Part shown: positions 50,003 to 59,378 of the stretch, piece by piece
Layout of the letters: every line of letters starts with the position of its first letter
Position numbering within the stretch: position 1 is the stretch's first letter
Assembly: GCF_014284175.1 (NCBI RefSeq)
Contig: NZ_JACOGA010000001.1
Span: 124,001-188,000 of the forward strand
Source: Affinundibacterium flavidum
Lineage (GTDB): Bacteria > Pseudomonadota > Gammaproteobacteria > Burkholderiales > Burkholderiaceae_D
Length of the DNA stretch: 64,000 nt
Direction: 5' to 3'
Made by a program: the position numbers and the translations under genes
The notes under the pieces: model-generated
What the model saw: the letters and a program-made list of their open reading frames with translations, nothing else
The model's database searches: none
Told to the model about the DNA's origin: nothing

Positions 50003-51837
50003 TGCCTGCACATTCACTCACTGACTTATTAGGTTGGCCCTTATTAAATTTTGTTTGGCAAGGCGCATTGGTCGCTAGTGTCTGCGCCATTTTGCTAGCT
50101 TTTAGCCGCAATGCTCGACCACAATGGCGTTATCTGTTGGCCTGTAGTGCCATGTTGGTATGTTTGCTTTGGCCAGCATTGGGCGTGCTAAAGCAATGGC
50201 ACGATCCGCAAGCCATTAGCCTGCATAGCGCAATTCAAATGGCGAGTGAACTGGGTGCTTCCTTGAATCCAATCTGGATCGAGCAGAGCATGTTAACTGC
50301 GCGGATTGAGGCTTGGCTGCCGCTCTTGGTTAGCGTTTGGAGCATCGGCGTACTTTTGATGTTATTGCGTTTAGCTTTGGGTTTGTTATGGGTGTATCGG
50401 TTGGGGCAACATGGCGACGATATGGGAAGCTTGGTTCAGCAATGGCAGATCCGAACCAACCAAATGGCTTACCAGTTTGCGATTCGTCGCAAGGTACATT
50501 TGAAATTTCAAAAAGATTTGTTAAGCCCTGTTACTTATGGATGCTTGACCCCTGTCGTCGTGATGCCTGTTTCATTGTTGACCGGAATGTCGCCAGAGAT
50601 GATAGAGGCGCTGTTGGCGCATGAGCTTGCACACATAAAGCGTTGGGATTTCGTGGTGAATGTCCTGCAAAATTTGGCCTTGTCACTGCTGTTTTATCAT
50701 CCCGCCGTCTGGTGGATTTCTAAACGTATAGAAGCGGAAAGAGAACTTATTGCCGACGATATGGCAGCGTCTATACTCGGTCAGCCCTTGCCGCTAGCAC
50801 GTGCTTTGCAGGCGCTGGATAAATTGCAGACGGCTGGCTTGACGCAGGCAGCGATGGCTGCCAATGGCGGAGATTTACTGTCACGTATTAAGCGTTTGGT
50901 GCGTCCGGATGTACAGCCCTGGCATTGGAAAATGGCCGCACCCGTTCTTGGTATTACAGGTGCTTTGTTCTTGGTGTTACAAACGCAAGTCAATGCGGCA
51001 CCTGATCAGGCAGCGCCTGCCAAGTCGACAATTCAAGCTCTTGCTCAACCTCATAGTCAACCTCAAAGTCAACCTCATAGTCAACTTAGTGCCTATGTCA
51101 AAACGAGTTCTGAGCATGTATTAGTAATGGATGAACAAAGTGGCCAAATCTTGTTGGAAAAAAATGCGGATAGTGCGGTACCGATTGCTTCGTTGAGCAA
51201 ACTGGTGACCGCGATGGTCACTCTTGATGCGAAGTTGGATATGAATGAGATGATCACGCTTGATAAGGAAGATATTGCTGGTTGGCAAACTACCCAAGTG
51301 AAGCTGTACCAAGGGATGCGTTTATCGCGGCAAACGCTATTAGAGCTGAGCCTGATCCCATCTAGTAATGCAGCGGCGCAGGCTTTGGCACGAAGCTATC
51401 CTGGTGGTAAGGCGATGTTTGTCTCTGCCTTACAAGCAAAAATCGCGAGCCAGGGTTTGCTAGCGACTCATTTGGAGGAAGCCACAGGGATCTCGCCGAA
51501 TAATCGGTCTAGCGCCAGAGACTTGGCGCATTTGGTCAAGCTTGCAGCGAGTTATCCCCAATTGCGTCAATTGACCAGCCGTAGCGAAGGTCAGTATCGT
51601 CGTGACGGTAAAGTGGTCGACTACCAAAGCACGAATCCATTGATCGCCGATAAAAATTGGGACATCAGTTTATCAAAAACTGGCTACTCCAAGAATGCCG
51701 GACGTTGTATCAGTATGCGTACCACAATTGCTGGCAGGCCGATTATCGTCGTTTTGTTAAATGCAAAAAATAGTGATGTGCGCACCGACGACGTCATGCA
51801 TATACGAACAGCCCTAGAAGACGCTACATCGGGCTAA
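49999..51837 (+). CDS. BlaR1-like M56 protease fused to an S11 D,D-carboxypeptidase-type domain
   Basis: This is a 612-residue inner-membrane sensor. The N-terminal part has four helices and the M56 zinc protease motif HELAHIKRWD near residue 207, with ERELIADDMA downstream. After a last helix (about 315-333) a Pro/Gln/Ser repeat linker (12-base DNA repeats, 51,045-51,090) leads to a penicillin-binding domain of the S11 (DacA/PBP7) type with SLSK near 398, SSN near 454 and KTG near 560. Classic BlaR1 has a class D-like sensor instead. It should detect beta-lactams or cell-wall peptides and trigger cleavage of the BlaI-like repressor. Alternatively the S11 part is an active peptidase. Confidence 0.88.
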   Translation: MMPAHSLTDLLGWPLLNFVWQGALVASVCAILLAFSRNARPQWRYLLACSAMLVCLLWPALGVLKQWHDPQAISLHSAIQMASELGASLNPIWIEQSMLTARIEAWLPLLVSVWSIGVLLMLLRLALGLLWVYRLGQHGDDMGSLVQQWQIRTNQMAYQFAIRRKVHLKFQKDLLSPVTYGCLTPVVVMPVSLLTGMSPEMIEALLAHELAHIKRWDFVVNVLQNLALSLLFYHPAVWWISKRIEAERELIADDMAASILGQPLPLARALQALDKLQTAGLTQAAMAANGGDLLSRIKRLVRPDVQPWHWKMAAPVLGITGALFLVLQTQVNAAPDQAAPAKSTIQALAQPHSQPQSQPHSQLSAYVKTSSEHVLVMDEQSGQILLEKNADSAVPIASLSKLVTAMVTLDAKLDMNEMITLDKEDIAGWQTTQVKLYQGMRLSRQTLLELSLIPSSNAAAQALARSYPGGKAMFVSALQAKIASQGLLATHLEEATGISPNNRSSARDLAHLVKLAASYPQLRQLTSRSEGQYRRDGKVVDYQSTNPLIADKNWDISLSKTGYSKNAGRCISMRTTIAGRPIIVVLLNAKNSDVRTDDVMHIRTALEDATSG

Positions 51838-51876
51838 GCCTTTCCCTTTCGCTTTTCTTTTCACTTACGTGATTGT

Positions 51877-51898
51877 CTTGCGCCTGAACAGGCGCAAG
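51877..51898. repeat. perfect 22-base hairpin after the BlaR-like gene
   Basis: CTTGCGCCTG-AA-CAGGCGCAAG lies between the BlaR-like gene and the TonB receptor. No T run follows on either strand, so it is more likely an mRNA-stability or extragenic element than a terminator. Confidence 0.55.
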
Positions 51899-52024
51899 AG
51901 AACTCACGCCCCTACACTTTGAATGAAAGAAAATATTATGCTTAATCAGCAGACTTCAACACGTCTTAACCATTTGTCAGGCCAGCGAAAACTTGTACAG
52001 ATACCAGAATGCGAGCCTATTACG

Positions 52025-54205
52025 ATGATGAAGACGAACATCGCACTGAGTATATTGATCTTGAGTTCCTGCACCTACGCGCAATCGCAAGAAGTGGTCG
52101 TGCAAACAGCACCAGTGCGCGTTGAGGTTACAGCAAAGATGCAAGCAAATCGCGATAGGCAGGATGATATTGGTATGCGTGTAGTCTATGGGAGCGACGA
52201 TATTAAGAAATATGGCGATACCAATATTAGTGAGGTGTTAAAGCGACTTCCAGGTATTAGTATCAGCGAGAGCAAAGGAAAAGGGGTTGAGATCCGTATG
52301 CGCGGACTAGGCAACGGCTACACCCAGATATTATTGAACGGCCAGGCCACGCCAGTCGGTTTTTCTATCGATAGTGTCGCTCCCGATTTGATTGAGAGTA
52401 TCGAAGTGATGCGCGTCGCTGGAGCGGATGTGAGTGCGCAAAGCATTGCAGGAACGATTAACATCGTTCTCAAGAAAAAAAGCAGTCAGCAGCCCACCGA
52501 AATTAAGTCCGCTATCAGTCAAGAGAATGGAGCATTGTCAGGCAACCTAAGTTGGAGCATGGCAGATCAATTCCCGAGTCAATTCGCCAATATATCTTTT
52601 GTGCTAGCAGGTACTTTAGAAAGTAGCCGCAATGAGATCAATCATCTACAAAGTGAAGCTTATGCTATACGCCCCAACGCCCTTGGGAGCTGGCAATTGC
52701 AAACTGACCGGCTCCTGCAACAGAGTCAAAAAAATCGCCGTGATGTCGCAAGTTTTTCGCCGCGTCTGAATTGGAAAATGGATGCGCAGAATAATTTCAA
52801 TTGGCAAGCAAGTATCAATCTAAGTCGACTGGGTCAAAATAAATATGAGAACGAAAATTCTCTCCTTGGTGAGAGTACAGAGTTTCCCAATAATAGTAGC
52901 GCTTGGAACGCTCATGTCTTTAGCTTGCGCCAGGATTTTGGCTGGGAGCGCCGTTTAGCGGATAGTGCGAAGTTAAGCATGAATGTAGCTTGGAATAGCT
53001 TTGACAGATCGGGGCGATTTCAGTTTTGGGGTAAAGATCAAGAAGGTGTGTCGCGCATACATCGTTATGTAGCCGGAGATGCCGATGAAACGGAAACACG
53101 TTTTCATGGTAAGTATTTAGCGCCATATTCCGCATTACACGTCTTTAGTGTAGGTTGGGAGATGAGTCATGCGCTACGTCACGAAAATCGCGAGGAACAA
53201 GAGCGTGCTTTGCCTTCAGGTATTTCAGCTCACACCGCGCATGATTACCAAGCCAGCGTGCGAAAACTAGCGGCTTATCTACAAGATGAATGGACGATCA
53301 ATAAGGCATGGTCGAGTTATCTAGGTTTGCGCATGGAAAATATTCGTAGCGGCAGTAAAGAGCAGGGAGCTTTTGACGTTCAAAACAGTTCTAGCCTACT
53401 CAGCCCAATACTGCAAAGCGTTGTGAAACTAGATCCACAAAGACAATGGCGCATGGCATTGAATCGTAGTTTTAAGCTGCCCGTCGTCGCCAACTTGGTG
53501 CCGCGCTTGCTACGCATCGATAACAATAATACGCCGCTTAATCCCGATATGCAGGGTAATCCTAATCTGCGCCCTGAACGCTCTTGGGGCTTGGAACTGG
53601 CTTATGAACATTATCTGAGTGATAGTAGTGTGATCAGCGCCAGCGCCTACTGGCGTCGGGTCGACGATGTCATCACCGAGCATTTATCGTTGAATGGAAG
53701 TAGCTGGTTGTCTAGTTTTATCAATCATGGCCAAGCTAAGCTGATGGGCTTGGAAATCGAAACTAAACTCAATTTAAAACAATTATCAGCGAGCATGCCT
53801 GCGGTAGAAGTACATGCGAATCTCAATCGTAATTGGTCCAAATTAGAACAAGTTCCTGGGCCAGATAATCGTTTGGCGCAACAGACTGGTTTGCTCGTCA
53901 GTATTGGTGGCGATTATCAATTTCGCTCTGATATACGTCTAGGCGCAGACTATAGTTTTCAAGCGGCAGATAACTTGCGCGAATCAGTCAATCTAAATGG
54001 ACATAGTCAGCCAAAACGTCTCCTAGATTTTTATATCGCTTGGCAATTGTCACCTCAGCATCAGTTACGTTTTTCGGGCACCAATCTTCTACATCAAAAT
54101 AGAGTAGATACTGCCAACTACACAAGTTCGAACGCACGTTGGAGCGAGCTGAGTCAACAACAGTCAGCGACTACCTGGCGATTGGTGTGGGGATCGAAAT
54201 GGTGA
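52025..54205 (+). CDS. TonB-dependent outer-membrane receptor
   Basis: This receptor of about 726 residues has a signal peptide (cleavage near TYAQS) and the TonB-box region APVRVEVTAKM. The plug domain has DTNISEVLKRLPGISIS, IRMRGLGNGYTQILLNGQA and SIAGTINIVLKK, and the barrel ends in WRLVWGSKW. The frame opens 34 codons upstream at 51923; 52025 is preferred because it starts the signal peptide, though no strong ribosome-binding site supports either. The substrate is unknown. It lies just after the BlaI/BlaR-like pair and may share its control or its cell-wall peptide theme. Confidence 0.88.
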   Translation: MMKTNIALSILILSSCTYAQSQEVVVQTAPVRVEVTAKMQANRDRQDDIGMRVVYGSDDIKKYGDTNISEVLKRLPGISISESKGKGVEIRMRGLGNGYTQILLNGQATPVGFSIDSVAPDLIESIEVMRVAGADVSAQSIAGTINIVLKKKSSQQPTEIKSAISQENGALSGNLSWSMADQFPSQFANISFVLAGTLESSRNEINHLQSEAYAIRPNALGSWQLQTDRLLQQSQKNRRDVASFSPRLNWKMDAQNNFNWQASINLSRLGQNKYENENSLLGESTEFPNNSSAWNAHVFSLRQDFGWERRLADSAKLSMNVAWNSFDRSGRFQFWGKDQEGVSRIHRYVAGDADETETRFHGKYLAPYSALHVFSVGWEMSHALRHENREEQERALPSGISAHTAHDYQASVRKLAAYLQDEWTINKAWSSYLGLRMENIRSGSKEQGAFDVQNSSSLLSPILQSVVKLDPQRQWRMALNRSFKLPVVANLVPRLLRIDNNNTPLNPDMQGNPNLRPERSWGLELAYEHYLSDSSVISASAYWRRVDDVITEHLSLNGSSWLSSFINHGQAKLMGLEIETKLNLKQLSASMPAVEVHANLNRNWSKLEQVPGPDNRLAQQTGLLVSIGGDYQFRSDIRLGADYSFQAADNLRESVNLNGHSQPKRLLDFYIAWQLSPQHQLRFSGTNLLHQNRVDTANYTSSNARWSELSQQQSATTWRLVWGSKW

Positions 54206-54224
54206 AGTGCTTAATTCAAAGTCT

Positions 54225-54390
54225 TAATCCAAAGTCTGACGAAAACGTTTGAGCGCAATAAATCCCGCCACAAACAAAAATACCAACATAGGCCAAAGCT
54301 CTTGGGTCAATTGGGTGATGGAATTGACATAAGGCAGAAATTTATCGACCATGATTTCTGTTGGACCTACCGGTATCGCGAGTAAATTCT
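54225..54390 (-). pseudogene. ABC-2 permease remnant (internally deleted copy)
   Basis: The plus strand carries the mirror of the 3' end of the permease gene at 59.4 kb: translated on the minus strand it gives LWPMLVFLFVAGFIALKR and RQTLD. After a diverged stretch it resumes with the complement of ACCATGA..TC...GCGAGTAAATTCTC, which matches about 59,828-59,872. Roughly 340 bases of the parental gene are missing between the two blocks. No intact reading frame remains. Confidence 0.75.
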
Positions 54391-54391
54391 C

Positions 54392-54746
54392 ATTGGGTAG
54401 CAAAGCTTATCTAAAAGCGCATGCGGCTGTGCAAACGAAAATATAGGCGATGCTGACCCAAGATGCAGGAGGCGGGCGCATTACCGGTTTTCTCGATATG
54501 AAGGTTGATGAATGGTTTACGGCATTGAACGAAGCCAAAGAGCAGATTAAAGAATTAAATAATCTCGATATCGTGTATGCCGCTCAAGATACGCTCGACT
54601 ATCGTTCTCATACTTGGCATAGCCAAGTTGATACAGTGGATCATGTGGCGAAAGAAAATTTAGTCCAAAATGCGCAAGTGATGGCGGCGATGACCTGGGC
54701 GATGTTGAATGGGAAAAAATTGCCGCATCAGAAAGAGGGCAAATGA
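54392..54746 (+). pseudogene. M28 peptidase remnant (truncated, nonsense-mutated, internally deleted)
   Basis: This fragment matches about 49,013-49,420 of the intact M28 gene, starting at LLGSKAYLKAHAA. A CAG-to-TAG change breaks the frame after AHAAVQTKI. The remaining frame (54450-54746) keeps AMLTQDAGGGRITGFLDMKV and later QDTLDYRSHTWHSQVDTVDH, but lacks the 20-residue block with the zinc-ligand histidine (SDHQAFFEQG). The last residues diverge. It cannot encode an active peptidase. Confidence 0.85.
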
Positions 54747-57700
54747 CTAGATCGGCAAACTGATTGTAAAGCAGCTGCCAACACCAAAGTCTGAAGTAAA
54801 GCTTAAATTGCCGCCGTGTTTCTCAACGATGCCGTAAGCAATGGATAGACCTAAGCCTGTGCCTGCACCGACCTCTTTAGTCGTGAAAAACGGTTCCAAC
54901 GCATGGTGTTGAGTTTCTTTAGACATGCCTATTCCTTCGTCCTGAAAAGTGATCAGTAAGTTTGTCTGGTCAATTTTCAGCGCGATGTAAAGATTGAGTT
55001 TATCCGCTTTCCCAGCTTTTCCGTCTTGTCCTTCTTGTCCTTCTCGTCCTTCTTGACCTTGCTGAGTCGATGCCTGTTTTTCGGCAATGGCTTGGCAGGC
55101 ATTGACCATGAGATTCATGAATACTTGATTGAGCAATGCTGGCCAACAATTGATTTCGGGATCTTCTTTTAAATCTAGGATGAAATTCACCTGGTCCTGC
55201 CACGAGGTGCGTACCAAATTGATGGTGGAAATAAGGCATTCCGACATCTTGGCCACTTTTTTGTCGGCATCACCTAACCGGGTAAAATTGCGTAGATCTT
55301 TCACGATACCTTTGATACGTTCGGTACCGTTGAGCATCGTGGTGACGTGCTCAGTCAATTTATCAAAGCGCGTAGAGAAAGCCTTGAGAACTTCTGGATC
55401 TTCGTCTTCTTCTATCAGTTGATGAATAAATTCTTTGAACTCTTCAATATCCACCCGTAAATTTTGTGCGGCAACGTGGGCGAAATTGGTGGGATTGTTA
55501 ATTTCATGCGCGACACCTGCCGTTAACGTACCCAGTCCCGCCATTTTTTCTTGTAAAACCATTTGTTGTTGGGTTTCTTGAGTGCGTCTATGTGCAGTGC
55601 TTAATTCGCTGTGGGCGATGGAATTGGAGACGGCGATTGCAGTGTAACTAGCTAATACGGTTAAGAATTCCACTTGATCAGGTCGAAACGCATGTTGCGT
55701 GGGACTTTGTGCGGTGATGCAGCCGATTACTTCACCGCTGACCATCAATGGCATGTAGATCAACGATTGCATACCGCGCCCGAAAAGCACCGGTAATAAT
55801 GGCCCTACATACGCTTCTAGTTCACTACGCACGGCCACGACTAGTTCGCGCTTTTCACGTACACACCATACCGCAGGGCGCGAGTGTTCTGACATCTTGA
55901 AGATAATATTCGGTTGACGCTGCGAATCTTCGATCAAGTACACCATAGAGATTTCTTGGGAGCGATGATCATAAATCCCAATACCAAATACAAAGGCATC
56001 TAGCTTGGCGGTTACTTGTTTATAGACACGTTCAAAAGCTTGTTCCATATTGAGCGTAGCGGTCAACTCGCGCCCGATCACGCTTAGTTTAAGCATGTCG
56101 GCACTACGCTCTTTGAGCCTATCGTATGATTGTTGTAGGGCGAGTTCCGCTTTAACGCGATTTTCTGCTTCAGTTTTGACGTTTGCTAAGGCCGCGGTGA
56201 GTTCGCTATGCACCAGATTTTGCTGTAATAAACTCGCAATGTGGCTGCCAAATAAAACATCTTCGCGTGACCAGTTGCGATGTTGATGACAGAGTCCAAA
56301 GCTGACCACACCGATAAATTTCCCGTGCATTTGCAAGGGGATTTCCATTAAGGACTGTAAGCCTGTTTTCCCATATAAACTGAGAACTTCCGTGACGCAA
56401 GGGTGCAGATGAATATCATGCGCAACGATAGGATGGCGGCTTGTGGAGAGTAATTGTAGATAGGCCGAATCATCAGGATCGATAAATTCATCTCCTATCG
56501 AAAAATTCAAGCCGACAGGGCTACGTACACTATAGCAAATGAGAGAATTGCAAGATGATTCCAATAGCCAGACACAGATAAGATCAACCCGTAATATTTT
56601 TGGGGCGACTTCTGTAATTGCCTGAATCGAAGTAGCAGTGAAATTGGTATCTGTTTGGCGATTAATCGATAAGTCGAGTAATAATTCCACGGGCGGTTTT
56701 TGCGATAAATCGACCTCGCGCAGCTCTTTGAATCGATCAGCGTTATTTATTGTTGTCAGCGTTTCCTTATGCTGAAGTTGAAGACGTGCATAGTCTAAGG
56801 CAGCGCCGATTTCACCTTGTTTTTCATAGAGTCGAGAGAGCGCTGCACAGCATTGTATTTTCTGCGCTGTAGCGTTGACTTTATCGGCGTCTTGCAAAGA
56901 TACTAGGTAGGCGTCAATGGCACGCTGAGTGAATTCCTTAGATGTCGAAGTTGAGGTCCTGGTGCTCTCTGTGCTCTCTGTGCTCTCTGTGCTCTCTGTG
57001 CTCTCTGTGCTCTCTGTGCTCTCTGTGTTCGACTGAATTTCTAACAGCGCAGCTAAACTCATTTTTGCTGCACCTTGTAGCCAACGATAAGAACATGCGG
57101 TCGCCATCTGTAATGCTGTAGTAAGCTCGTTGTGTGCTTGTGCATAGGCGCGTTGGTCTATTGAAATTTTACCGAGGTGCCAATGCGCTTCGGCGACATA
57201 CTCTATGATGCCTCCGCGTTCAGCTTGTGTAATCGCGGTACGTAGTAAGCTTGTTGCGTATTCCTGTTGCCCTAAATGCTGCTGATTGACGGCCAAATTG
57301 ATGGCCTGTTTGCTGTGTAAATAGGGATCGTCAATCTCTTGTAGTAGTGTGCCAGCATCAAGAAGAAACCGCGTTCCACTGTGCCAGTCACCAATGGCAT
57401 CATAGATTTGTCCTAAGCCTATGCGTGCTTCGATCAATGAGTGATAGTCTTGATTTAGTGTGCAAGCGTCAATGCAATCGATCCAATAATGAACAGCCTC
57501 TTTGTAATTGCCGCCGGTGTAGTGAATTCTGCCTAATGCTTCGAGGAATCGGCTTGCCTGTACCGGTAGATGATAAATCGCTGCCAAACTGAGACCGTTA
57601 TGCAGCTCGTCGATTAACTGGTGTGCTTCACTCAGACGCTCCTTGATGAGGTAGCGCTGATAGAGTGCATCTAGCCGTAGTTGATATTGATGTTGATGCG

Positions 57701-57830
57701 CTTGCTTGGCACGTAATTCTAATTGCGATAGTAATGTTAACGCTAGTCGCGCATTCCGGCGCGAAATCGTCTTAATGCGATGCAAACGTCGAGGCAGACT
57801 CCCCAAGTTGTCGTTTGAATTGCCTACCAT
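54747..57830 (-). CDS. large TPR/GAF histidine kinase with coding minisatellite
   Basis: This 1027-residue soluble kinase has an N-terminal TPR-like helical half (about residues 15-370), two GAF domains (about 395-550 and 590-745), a dimerisation domain and an ATPase domain. The phospho-acceptor is near residue 772 in LTAGVAHEINNPTNF, and the nucleotide boxes are NLMVNACQAIAE, QDEGIGMS and GAGTGLGLSIAYG. Two low-complexity inserts are coded by DNA repeats: a Glu-Ser-Thr tract (about 270-300) and a Gly-Gln-Glu tract within the ATPase domain (about 930-950). It overlaps the upstream GGDEF regulator by seven bases, which is probably its partner. The signal is unknown. Confidence 0.9.
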   Translation of the reverse strand: MVGNSNDNLGSLPRRLHRIKTISRRNARLALTLLSQLELRAKQAHQHQYQLRLDALYQRYLIKERLSEAHQLIDELHNGLSLAAIYHLPVQASRFLEALGRIHYTGGNYKEAVHYWIDCIDACTLNQDYHSLIEARIGLGQIYDAIGDWHSGTRFLLDAGTLLQEIDDPYLHSKQAINLAVNQQHLGQQEYATSLLRTAITQAERGGIIEYVAEAHWHLGKISIDQRAYAQAHNELTTALQMATACSYRWLQGAAKMSLAALLEIQSNTESTESTESTESTESTESTESTRTSTSTSKEFTQRAIDAYLVSLQDADKVNATAQKIQCCAALSRLYEKQGEIGAALDYARLQLQHKETLTTINNADRFKELREVDLSQKPPVELLLDLSINRQTDTNFTATSIQAITEVAPKILRVDLICVWLLESSCNSLICYSVRSPVGLNFSIGDEFIDPDDSAYLQLLSTSRHPIVAHDIHLHPCVTEVLSLYGKTGLQSLMEIPLQMHGKFIGVVSFGLCHQHRNWSREDVLFGSHIASLLQQNLVHSELTAALANVKTEAENRVKAELALQQSYDRLKERSADMLKLSVIGRELTATLNMEQAFERVYKQVTAKLDAFVFGIGIYDHRSQEISMVYLIEDSQRQPNIIFKMSEHSRPAVWCVREKRELVVAVRSELEAYVGPLLPVLFGRGMQSLIYMPLMVSGEVIGCITAQSPTQHAFRPDQVEFLTVLASYTAIAVSNSIAHSELSTAHRRTQETQQQMVLQEKMAGLGTLTAGVAHEINNPTNFAHVAAQNLRVDIEEFKEFIHQLIEEDEDPEVLKAFSTRFDKLTEHVTTMLNGTERIKGIVKDLRNFTRLGDADKKVAKMSECLISTINLVRTSWQDQVNFILDLKEDPEINCWPALLNQVFMNLMVNACQAIAEKQASTQQGQEGREGQEGQDGKAGKADKLNLYIALKIDQTNLLITFQDEGIGMSKETQHHALEPFFTTKEVGAGTGLGLSIAYGIVEKHGGNLSFTSDFGVGSCFTISLPI
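56962..57024. repeat. 9-base coding minisatellite (seven perfect copies)
   Basis: Seven identical copies of GTGCTCTCT lie in frame inside the TPR/GAF kinase gene and encode repeated Glu-Ser-Thr. Copy-number change would lengthen or shorten the linker without breaking the frame. Confidence 0.95.
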
Positions 57831-59131
57831 TTCAGGTCTTCCAGATTGCGGGCTGCTTCAACCTGTATCGTGCCACGACTGATCATCATTTGAATTTCAT
57901 TATTTTGTATGGTTGCACTTAAAGTCTCTTGATGATTGTCGCAGAGGTTGAGTCCAACCCAGGTATTCCTACCACTATTTTTTGCGCAATACATTGCGTA
58001 GTCTGCAAGCTTCACCACGCCTTGCCAATCCACTTCAGTATGATGTTTGTTTGTGCCAGGTAAGATGGCATAACCGACAGAGCAGGTACGTTTGATCACA
58101 CGACCATCGCTTAACACGAGTTCCATATCTTCGATGGCGCGGCGCAAGCGTTCTGCCAATTCTGCAGCTTGTTGACGCGGAAAGAACCTGACTACCGAGA
58201 TAAATTCTTCACCGCCCCATCGAATAAGGTAATCGGATTCGCGAAATACTTGTTTGAGTACATTCGCGATTGCACACAGTAAGAGGTCGCCAGTGTCGTG
58301 GCCATAATGGTCGTTGACTTGTTTAAAGTGATCACAATCGATCATGAAAAAAAGTAAGTTATTGTGATGCTTTATTTGTTCTATTTGCTCTAATTGTTCT
58401 GGCTGTTCATTGTTGGAGGAGTTAAATGAATTAGCATGTTTGTGCTCTGACAGAAAGGCGTTTGCATTGTCAGTTCGAGGCTCTTCGTATTTATTTGCAC
58501 GCTTCATCAGCGCCAAGTCTTTACTGATCACCGAGTACAGATAGTGGCGATTATGTAAACCTGTCAAGCGATCGGTGTTACTCAAAAATTCTAGCTGACT
58601 AAATGCTTCTTGAAGACGTCGATGACTTTCTGCCAGATCCTGAGTTCGTTGCTCGACTTTGCTTTCTAGATTTTGGATATAGTCATTTAATTCTTGTTTC
58701 ATCCCATACGCTTCCACAGCACGTTTGACTAGTAATTCAAAATCGTGTCTATCATAGGGCTTGATGACAAATTGGTACAGGCGGGCTCGATTAATGGAAT
58801 CAACGATTGCATCAATATCAATGTAACCGGTGACAATAATTCTGAGTGTATCGGGGGCGATGTCGCATAGTCGCTCACATAGCTGTACTCCCGTCAGTTC
58901 AGGCATGCGCTGATCACTAATTACCAGGCTAAGCGAGCGGTTCTCAGGCAAAGCTTGGACCAGTGCCAAAGCTTCCTGCCCATTATGTGCCTGCAATAAG
59001 TTAAATTGCGGCGATAAGATAGCGCTGAGTACGCGCAAGTTCTCTGGTTCATCGTCAACCAAGAGCACTGTCGGTTTGTCAGCGTCACTGACAGTTGCTT
59101 GGGGAATTATTTGTTTTTTAAAAAAAGCCAT
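57824..59131 (-). CDS. response regulator diguanylate cyclase (REC-GGDEF)
   Basis: This 435-residue soluble protein makes cyclic di-GMP under two-component control. The receiver domain (about 20-140) has LLVDDEPENLR, the phospho-acceptor in VISDQRMPELTG and the conserved lysine in VIKPYDR. A coiled coil (about 145-185) leads to a GGDEF domain (about 190-405) with GGEEF near residue 304, FMIDCDHFKQVND for the metal and GHDTGDLLL. A low-complexity insert of about 35 residues (Asn/Glu/Gln/Ser-rich) sits within the GGDEF domain after DRLTGLHNRHYL. It is the first gene of a two-gene operon with the TPR/GAF kinase. Confidence 0.93.
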   Translation of the reverse strand: MAFFKKQIIPQATVSDADKPTVLLVDDEPENLRVLSAILSPQFNLLQAHNGQEALALVQALPENRSLSLVISDQRMPELTGVQLCERLCDIAPDTLRIIVTGYIDIDAIVDSINRARLYQFVIKPYDRHDFELLVKRAVEAYGMKQELNDYIQNLESKVEQRTQDLAESHRRLQEAFSQLEFLSNTDRLTGLHNRHYLYSVISKDLALMKRANKYEEPRTDNANAFLSEHKHANSFNSSNNEQPEQLEQIEQIKHHNNLLFFMIDCDHFKQVNDHYGHDTGDLLLCAIANVLKQVFRESDYLIRWGGEEFISVVRFFPRQQAAELAERLRRAIEDMELVLSDGRVIKRTCSVGYAILPGTNKHHTEVDWQGVVKLADYAMYCAKNSGRNTWVGLNLCDNHQETLSATIQNNEIQMMISRGTIQVEAARNLEDLKW

Positions 59132-59378
59132 TTAATTCCCGTCGATTGAGTCAGTAATAAATTTTTTCTTTTAAACAATAATTTGATCATAGGTCGGATG
59201 CCATAGGCGGTCAAGCACGAATCCTTCATTTTTGTTGTTTGGTAATACCTAGCTTTGTGGACGGATACCCACCTGTTATCTAATTTATTCATTAATATCT
59301 TTATTTGTATTTGTTTTTATCATAAAGAGGGAAGAGGCTTGTGCTGTGAGCAATCGATCATTAAGTAGCAATATTCTC

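Noticed and set aside
51877..51898. Terminator after the BlaR-like gene
   Set aside because: The perfect stem has no T run on either strand.
54450..54746. Small intact gene for a short M28-like protein
   Set aside because: It begins after a nonsense codon inside a truncated copy, lacks a ribosome-binding site and misses zinc-ligand sequence.
56962..57024. CRISPR-like array
   Set aside because: The repeat units are contiguous 9-mers in frame inside a coding sequence, with no spacers and no cas genes.
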